A stretch of 11,123 nucleotides of DNA from Methanoregulaceae archaeon (GTDB lineage Archaea; Halobacteriota; Methanomicrobia; Methanomicrobiales; Methanospirillaceae), in the NCBI GenBank assembly GCA_028679405.1, contig JAJRBP010000225.1:1-11123 (forward strand), read 5' to 3'. Position 1 is the stretch's first letter; each line of letters begins with the position of its first letter. The notes under the pieces were generated by a model. It was given only the letters and a program-made list of their open reading frames with translations, was not told the origin of the DNA and did no database searches. The position numbers and the translations under genes were made by a program. Below, piece by piece: positions 7,673 to 11,123 of the stretch.

Positions 7673-8842
7673 TCACGCCTTCTCCATTACCTTAAGATTC
7701 ACCTGACCGGGGCGGTCTTCTCTCACCTTCGAGGTGCGTTTCTCGAAGAGTTTCGCCTTGATCTTGTTGAACAGGTCAGTCTCCTTGCCCTTGATGCGGA
7801 TGCTGTTCCTCTCGAGAACGATAATATCCTCGCCCGGACAGGCATTTACGCACGCCCCGCACCTGATGCAATAGTCCTTGTTGACGGCAATAGTCTGCTC
7901 GATCTCGCCCTTCATTTCTGCTGCAGGCTTTGCTGACGGCAGGTAGATCGCATTCGCCGGGCAGATATCCACACAGGTCGAGCATCCACCCGGACACTTT
8001 TCTGCGTGGAACTCAATTTCGCCGTCAAAGACCTTTTCAACAGTGATGGCCTCGGTCGGACAGTTCTTCGAGCACCATGTACAGGTGCAGCAAAGGTTCT
8101 GGTCGATATTCACCTCTCCTGCCATCTTGTCGCTCACGATCTCCCGCTCGACCGTGATGCACTCCTCGGGACACATCTCGACGCAGACTTTGCATGCGTC
8201 GCACCTGGTCTCGTCGTAGAGAACCTCTCCCTCGACCTTCCCGGTTTCCGCTGTAAACGGCTTGTGCTTCACATCGATTGCCGGACAAAGCGCACCGCAG
8301 ATACCGCAGAGGGTGCACTTCTCCATATCGACCTTGAATGTGGTCTTGCTCTTGAGGGCAACCTGGCGCTCTTTCCCGGTCGCAGCAGCTCCCTCGTATG
8401 CAGGAACATCCCGGAGAATCGCATCCCTGGGGCAGACTTCATCGCAAATCGTACATTTCACGCACTTTTCCTGGTCGATCTTCGCCTGGGTATCATACTC
8501 GGGGAAGCCTTCCTTCTCAACGATGGGAAGACGCTCCTCACCATCGACCTTGAGGGTGAGTGCATTGAACGGGCACATGATGACGCAGACGCCACAGTAA
8601 ACGCATTTCTGCACATCAATATCTACAGGCGCCGCGTAGCCGACGGCACCCCTTTTCACGGCCCCAACAAGGGAGAGGACGATTGCCTCCTCAGGACACG
8701 CTTCGACGCATACCCCACACCCGGTGCAGACCTCGGAATTCAGCACCAGGTTGCTCTGGGTCTGGAGGAGCTTCTGCTCCCCGATAATGTTCACTCCTTC
8801 CCGCCACTTGGAGTATTTTGGAAACAATGTTGACATTGCCAT
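7673..8842 (-). CDS. fwdF: Formylmethanofuran dehydrogenase subunit F (polyferredoxin, eight [4Fe-4S] clusters)
   Basis: 389-residue FwdF/FmdF polyferredoxin, the electron wire that feeds the FwdB active sites and links Fwd units to each other or to Hdr. I count eight four-cysteine motifs, starting at about C39, C80, C127, C176, C214, C251, C283 and C325. Seven have the standard CX2CX2CX3CP spacing. The seventh, CPGGCSTCVDICP at 283-295, has one extra residue in the first gap. Eight clusters agree with the known FwdF. The start at 8842 is favoured over the second ATG two codons later because GAGGT (8849-8853) is well spaced for it. The gap to fwdG is 22 nt, the largest within the operon. A basic C-terminal tail (about 350-389) lacks cysteines. 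Confidence 0.94.
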   Translation of the reverse strand: MAMSTLFPKYSKWREGVNIIGEQKLLQTQSNLVLNSEVCTGCGVCVEACPEEAIVLSLVGAVKRGAVGYAAPVDIDVQKCVYCGVCVIMCPFNALTLKVDGEERLPIVEKEGFPEYDTQAKIDQEKCVKCTICDEVCPRDAILRDVPAYEGAAATGKERQVALKSKTTFKVDMEKCTLCGICGALCPAIDVKHKPFTAETGKVEGEVLYDETRCDACKVCVEMCPEECITVEREIVSDKMAGEVNIDQNLCCTCTWCSKNCPTEAITVEKVFDGEIEFHAEKCPGGCSTCVDICPANAIYLPSAKPAAEMKGEIEQTIAVNKDYCIRCGACVNACPGEDIIVLERNSIRIKGKETDLFNKIKAKLFEKRTSKVREDRPGQVNLKVMEKA

Positions 8843-8864
8843 TACAAAACCTCGCTAGATCTCA

Positions 8865-9131
8865 TCACTGTACTTTCGCCACACCTGCGGTGGAGAATGG
8901 TGCTGCCAGCCTGATCACGTCGTGGGGGCAAGCCTCCACGCAAACGCCGCATCCAGCACAGAGCTCTGAATTGATGTCGATGACGAGCGATTTTCCGCCC
9001 TGGACCTTGTAAATCTTGTCTTTTGTGACAGGATCCACAGTATAGAGCTCCAGTGCATCGACAGGGCACGCGACCACGCAATTACCGCAGCCGGTACAAT
9101 GCTCCATGTTTATGTGCACTGCAAATGCCAT
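8865..9131 (-). CDS. fwdG: Formylmethanofuran dehydrogenase subunit G (2x[4Fe-4S] ferredoxin), first gene of the operon
   Basis: 88-residue ferredoxin with two complete cluster motifs, CTGCGNCVVACP and CAGCGVCVEACP, joined by a linker with LYTVDPVTKDKIY. Size, motif layout and position before fwdF fit FwdG, which passes electrons to the FwdB/FwdD core. An unrelated 2x[4Fe-4S] ferredoxin would look similar, so context decides the name. I take the ATG at 9131. A GTG at 9143 is in frame four codons upstream, but its bases form part of the GGTG stretch that can serve as the ribosome site for the ATG. No further gene lies upstream on this strand before the promoter region, so fwdG is the probable head of the ten-gene transcript. 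Confidence 0.88.
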   Translation of the reverse strand: MAFAVHINMEHCTGCGNCVVACPVDALELYTVDPVTKDKIYKVQGGKSLVIDINSELCAGCGVCVEACPHDVIRLAAPFSTAGVAKVQ

Positions 9132-9143
9132 TTTTTCACGCAC

Positions 9144-9184
9144 CAGTTTTTAAATCCAGTTTTAAATCGATTTTTAAAATCGAT
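9144..9184. repeat. Three tandem ~13-nt AT-rich repeats upstream of fwdG
   Basis: Read on the plus strand, CAGTTTTTAAATC (9144-9156) is followed directly by CAGTTTTAAATC (9157-9168) and by the degenerate GATTTTTAAAATC (9169-9181) plus GAT. The head-to-tail phase of 12-13 nt suggests a repeated binding site, though simple AT-rich drift could produce part of it. It lies 13-53 nt upstream of the fwdG ATG, between the probable TATA box and the start codon. Confidence 0.6.
9166..9184. promoter_or_regulatory. Perfect 19-nt palindrome, candidate operator of the fwd-hdr operon
   Basis: ATCGATTTT (9166-9174) and AAAATCGAT (9176-9184) are exact reverse complements around a single central base. The site lies just downstream of a TATA-like element (9186-9193) in the direction of transcription, where a bound regulator would block or shape RNA polymerase recruitment. 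The palindrome is directly visible; its role as an operator is inferred from position. It overlaps the third tandem repeat. Confidence 0.5.
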
Positions 9185-9185
9185 G

Positions 9186-9216
9186 TATAAAAATTGGTAA
9201 AATAATGTAAATAAAC
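9186..9216 (-). promoter_or_regulatory. Candidate archaeal promoter of the fwdGF-hdrCBA-mvhD-fwdDBAC operon
   Basis: Two TATA-like elements read on the minus strand: TTTTTATA (9193-9186) and GTTTATTTAC (9216-9207), the latter preceded by a purine-rich GAAGA that could act as BRE. With the usual distance of about 25 nt, the first would start transcripts near 9163 and the second near 9185, giving leaders of roughly 30 or 55 nt. I cannot choose between them from sequence alone. Confidence 0.4.
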
Positions 9217-9501
9217 TCTTCTGATTTATCATCCCGTTTTTGAGCCGGTTTCAACGATTTGTACATATGATCTTATTAATTATTCGATTAAATTAATTAC
9301 AAAACCATAAAAAACCTCCCATTTTCCCTGCGCTGTACAGCTCTGGTAACAGGATATGAATTCTGTAATGGGGCAGAAAGAGATCTGCAAAATAATGCGG
9401 TAATTGGGAAATTGGAGGATTGTCCTGCCTATCCGATCGATCAACTCATCGGAAATCGTGGGGGACTCGCTACATTGCTGGGAATACGGCTAATCAGCGA
9501 T

Positions 9502-10317
9502 TTATCCCCGCCCTTGTTCAAGAGTTTTAAGTTCCTCTTGCCTGTCCCCGCTCAGGTTAATTGCACCGAATCCGCCTCCTGTCGGAAGTGACATAAAAAA
9601 TTCGTCGGTAAAGTCGATCTCGGCCGGTGTCCCTTCTATCATGACGTCCAGGAGATGGCCGCCCCGGGTTCTGTCGCCGGAAATGAAGTGAAGGTGATAT
9701 CCGGCTGCGGTGATTCCCTTCATATAGTCAGGGGCATAAACTCCGATGATACTCCCTTGAATGTCGCGGAATTCGAAGACACTCTGGTTCTCCAGCGCAA
9801 CCGCAAGTCTGGGATAAGGTTCGACCTGTGCAGGCGGAGCCCTCGTTTTCACATAAGGAAATGTCCCGGCAAGCTGTATCGCATAGAACTGGTTCTCGGA
9901 GGAGACATGTTCGTCCAGGTAGGTGAGAAGTTCCAGGATGTTGCTGGCGCTCACCGGCTCTGTCTGCAGATCTTTTTCGAAAAAGGTAACAGTTGCATAA
10001 GGGACGGCCATGGAATCCGGTGCCGGGAGGATGCGGCCATCGGAGCGGACCTGATAATAGTCCCCTCCTATCCCCACTAACTCCCCGTCCAGCCGGTGGA
10101 AAGTCCCGACGCCGAGATCCCCATGCTGTTTCAATTCGCCAATATTCCTGACCCCCTCGAATCCCCCCTCCATCAGGGCGTCAATGGTGGATACCTGATA
10201 AAAGACATCGTGACCGCTGTTTTCTATTTCCTGTCCGGGGATCCCAGCCACAGCAATGAATGTCGCGAGGACGAAGCATAGCGTGGCACATGATGCCAGT
10301 ACGATACTTTTCACCAT
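9502..10317 (-). CDS. Alpha-acetolactate decarboxylase with N-terminal export signal
   Basis: 271-residue alpha-acetolactate decarboxylase (EC 4.1.1.5; AlsD/BudA family), which converts 2-acetolactate to acetoin. Family motifs are QVSTIDALMEGGFEG (about 41-55), GDLGVGTFHRLDGELVG (66-82) and GYHLHFISGDRTRGGHLLD (206-224). The zinc ligands are H208, H210 and H221. E79, R159 and E267 fall at the places of the catalytic residues I recall from the Brevibacillus brevis enzyme (E65, R145, E253), with the same 14-residue shift as the histidines, so the active site looks intact. Residues 1-27 (K3, then a long hydrophobic stretch ending AVAG) look like a signal peptide or a single N-terminal anchor. 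The gene stands alone, divergent from ftr, with a weak GGGAG upstream. No acetolactate synthase or acetoin gene is near. Confidence 0.9.
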   Translation of the reverse strand: MVKSIVLASCATLCFVLATFIAVAGIPGQEIENSGHDVFYQVSTIDALMEGGFEGVRNIGELKQHGDLGVGTFHRLDGELVGIGGDYYQVRSDGRILPAPDSMAVPYATVTFFEKDLQTEPVSASNILELLTYLDEHVSSENQFYAIQLAGTFPYVKTRAPPAQVEPYPRLAVALENQSVFEFRDIQGSIIGVYAPDYMKGITAAGYHLHFISGDRTRGGHLLDVMIEGTPAEIDFTDEFFMSLPTGGGFGAINLSGDRQEELKTLEQGRG

Positions 10318-10437
10318 TTCTTCTCAAGCTCCCGGATTTGTCCGATTCCCTGTACTTGAGGTGTTTGCGCCAGGGGGAAAAAACATCTCCGAATGGCATT
10401 GTTTCCGGAATGGAAATGTGACCCCGTTATGTATTGC

Positions 10438-10445
10438 ATTATATG
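10438..10445 (-). promoter_or_regulatory. Candidate TATA box of the acetolactate decarboxylase gene
   Basis: The minus strand reads CATATAAT preceded by TAAAC, a plausible BRE-TATA pair. It would start transcription near 10413-10417, giving a leader of about 100 nt, long for an archaeal mRNA. A small inverted repeat, TTTCC (10412-10416) and GGAAA (10422-10426), sits at that point. Confidence 0.35.
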
Positions 10446-10513
10446 GTTTATCGCCCGACTTTCACGTCCTACCGGGTGGGTTGACCTCCCGGGAAATGCC
10501 AGCCCGGATTCAT

Positions 10514-10531
10514 GTAGAAACTTTATTCTAC
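10514..10531 (+). promoter_or_regulatory. Candidate ftr promoter lying within an inverted repeat
   Basis: GTAGAA (10514-10519) and TTCTAC (10526-10531) are exact reverse complements separated by six bases. The space and right arm contain the TATA-like CTTTATTC (10521-10528), with GAAA before it as possible BRE. Transcription would start near 10550, leaving a leader of about 20 nt before the ftr ATG. The repeat could be an operator over the promoter. The repeat is seen; its function is inferred. Confidence 0.4.
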
Positions 10532-10558
10532 CACGATCAAGCACCATTCTGTATACCA

Positions 10559-10562
10559 GAGG
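10559..10562 (+). promoter_or_regulatory. Ribosome binding site of ftr
   Basis: GAGG ends 6 nt before the ATG at 10569. It supports that start, which also places MQINGVTIDNTYAEAF at the N terminus as in known Ftr proteins. Confidence 0.65.
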
Positions 10563-10568
10563 AAGAAA

Positions 10569-11123
10569 ATGCAGATCAATGGAGTTACTATCGACAACAC
10601 GTATGCAGAAGCGTTCCCGGCATGGCTCTCTTCCGTGATCATCACGGGGGCAACCAAGGAGCTGGCATTCCGTTCTGCTGACGTCGCAACCGGGTTTGCC
10701 ACATCGGTCATCGGGTGTGCCGCTGAAGCAGGGATCGACAGTTATCTGCCCCCCCAGAAATCTCCGGATGGGCGTCCCGGCTATGTCATTACGATCGTTC
10801 ACCCCAACAAGAAGAAGCTGAAGGAACAGCTCGTCGAGAGACTTGCGGAGTGTGTGCTCACTGCCCCGACAACCGCCTGTTTCAATGGACTCCCGTCAGC
10901 AGAAGAGAAACTTCCGGTGAAGCTGCACTTCTTCGGGGATGGCTACGAATACCAGACAAAAGTCGGAGGGCGTGATGTCTGGGCGATCCCGATTATGGGA
11001 GGGGAGTTCTTGATCGAAGAGGAGATCGGCACGGTCAAGGGGGTTGCTGGCGGGAACTTCTTCATCATGGGCGAAAGCCAGATGGCTGCGCTCATTGGCG
11101 CACAGGCAGCAGTAGAAGCGATC
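10569..11123 (+). CDS. ftr: Formylmethanofuran:tetrahydromethanopterin formyltransferase, N-terminal 185 residues (cut by window edge)
   Basis: Open reading frame without a stop up to the window end; about 185 of the roughly 297 residues usual for Ftr are present. Ftr (EC 2.3.1.101) moves the formyl group made by Fwd from methanofuran to tetrahydromethanopterin, the second step of CO2 reduction to methane. Recognisable stretches are INGVTIDNTYAEAFPAW at the start, ITGATKELAFRSADVATGFATSVIGC cut here as residues about 25-50, PDGRPGY (66-72), TTACFNGLP (101-109), KLHFFGDGYEYQTK (118-131) and VKGVAGGNFFIMG (156-168). The frame is intact. It is divergent from the acetolactate decarboxylase gene and lies about 1.4 kb from the fwd-hdr operon head, so its functional partner is nearby but under a separate promoter. 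Confidence 0.96.
   Translation, partial: MQINGVTIDNTYAEAFPAWLSSVIITGATKELAFRSADVATGFATSVIGCAAEAGIDSYLPPQKSPDGRPGYVITIVHPNKKKLKEQLVERLAECVLTAPTTACFNGLPSAEEKLPVKLHFFGDGYEYQTKVGGRDVWAIPIMGGEFLIEEEIGTVKGVAGGNFFIMGESQMAALIGAQAAVEAI

Larger units (their letters stand above)
9132..9501. other. 370-nt intergenic region: operon promoter half (AT-rich) and a gene-free half
   Basis: No supportable gene lies here; the longest readable frame noted is 16 codons (9356-9403, plus). Bases 9144 to about 9314 are strongly AT-rich and hold the presumed fwdG promoter, a palindrome and tandem repeats, listed separately. Bases about 9315-9501 have ordinary base composition. They contain a small inverted repeat, TCCGAT (9432-9437) and ATCGGA (9448-9453) with a 10-nt loop, about 50 nt downstream of the acetolactate decarboxylase stop. 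A run of six T on the minus strand (9314-9309) could be a weak archaeal U-rich terminator for that gene. Neither terminator idea is strong. No tRNA or rRNA sequence is seen. Confidence 0.6.

Noticed and set aside
8006..8833. 275-codon open frame on the plus strand
   Set aside because: It lies fully antisense to the eight-cluster polyferredoxin fwdF and has no family resemblance.
9132..9143. GTG start for fwdG four codons upstream
   Set aside because: The GTG bases overlap the probable ribosome site for the ATG at 9131, and the conserved protein begins at MAFAVHINMEHC.
9144..9184. Tandem repeats as a CRISPR or replication-origin fragment
   Set aside because: There are only three units of 12-13 nt with no spacers and no origin-binding gene nearby; a promoter element is the simpler reading.
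9356..9403. 16-codon plus-strand open frame in the intergenic region
   Set aside because: Too short, with no clear ribosome site or resemblance to support it as a gene.
10288..10317. Possible lipobox (LASC at residues 7-10) in the acetolactate decarboxylase
   Set aside because: It is too near the N terminus, with the hydrophobic stretch after rather than before the cysteine, so a standard signal peptide or anchor fits better.
10311..10802. 163-codon minus-strand frame upstream of the acetolactate decarboxylase
   Set aside because: It overlaps the conserved start of ftr on the opposite strand and the divergent promoter region; the protein has no recognisable features.

Overview
This window is from a hydrogenotrophic or formate-using methanogenic archaeon. 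The evidence is direct: it encodes nearly all subunits of formylmethanofuran dehydrogenase (Fwd/Fmd), a complete soluble heterodisulfide reductase (HdrABC) with its MvhD partner, and the start of formylmethanofuran:tetrahydromethanopterin formyltransferase (Ftr). Genes begin with Shine-Dalgarno-type sites and the main promoter region is AT-rich, as in archaea. The soluble HdrABC/MvhD system, the moderate GC content and the linkage of fwd with hdr suggest Methanomicrobiales (Methanoregula/Methanosphaerula-like). That placement is inference.

Layout. Positions 9131 down to 1 on the minus strand form one tight operon, in transcription order fwdG - fwdF - hdrC - hdrB - hdrA - mvhD - fwdD - fwdB - fwdA - fwdC (cut by the window edge). 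Spacers run from a 1-nt overlap to 22 nt, and no internal terminator is visible. Upstream, 9132-9501 has no supportable gene. It holds the AT-rich operon promoter with a perfect 19-nt palindrome and three tandem ~13-nt repeats, then about 190 bases of ordinary composition. At 9502-10317 (minus) lies an alpha-acetolactate decarboxylase with an N-terminal export signal. A 251-nt divergent promoter region separates it from ftr, which starts at 10569 on the plus strand and runs off the window.

How the genes work together. In the methanogenic cycle, HdrABC reduces CoM-S-S-CoB and, by flavin-based electron bifurcation at HdrA, also reduces a low-potential carrier. That low-potential electron drives Fwd, which fixes CO2 onto methanofuran as a formyl group. 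Ftr then moves the formyl group to tetrahydromethanopterin. The operon therefore joins the last step (Hdr) and the first step (Fwd) of methanogenesis in one transcript, and the second step (Ftr) lies close by. MvhD is present without the MvhA/MvhG hydrogenase or FdhAB formate dehydrogenase subunits, so the electron donor must be encoded elsewhere. A physical Hdr-formate dehydrogenase-Fmd supercomplex is known from Methanospirillum hungatei, and this gene order is the genetic counterpart of such a complex. The acetolactate decarboxylase has no evident role in this pathway and is the outlier of the window.
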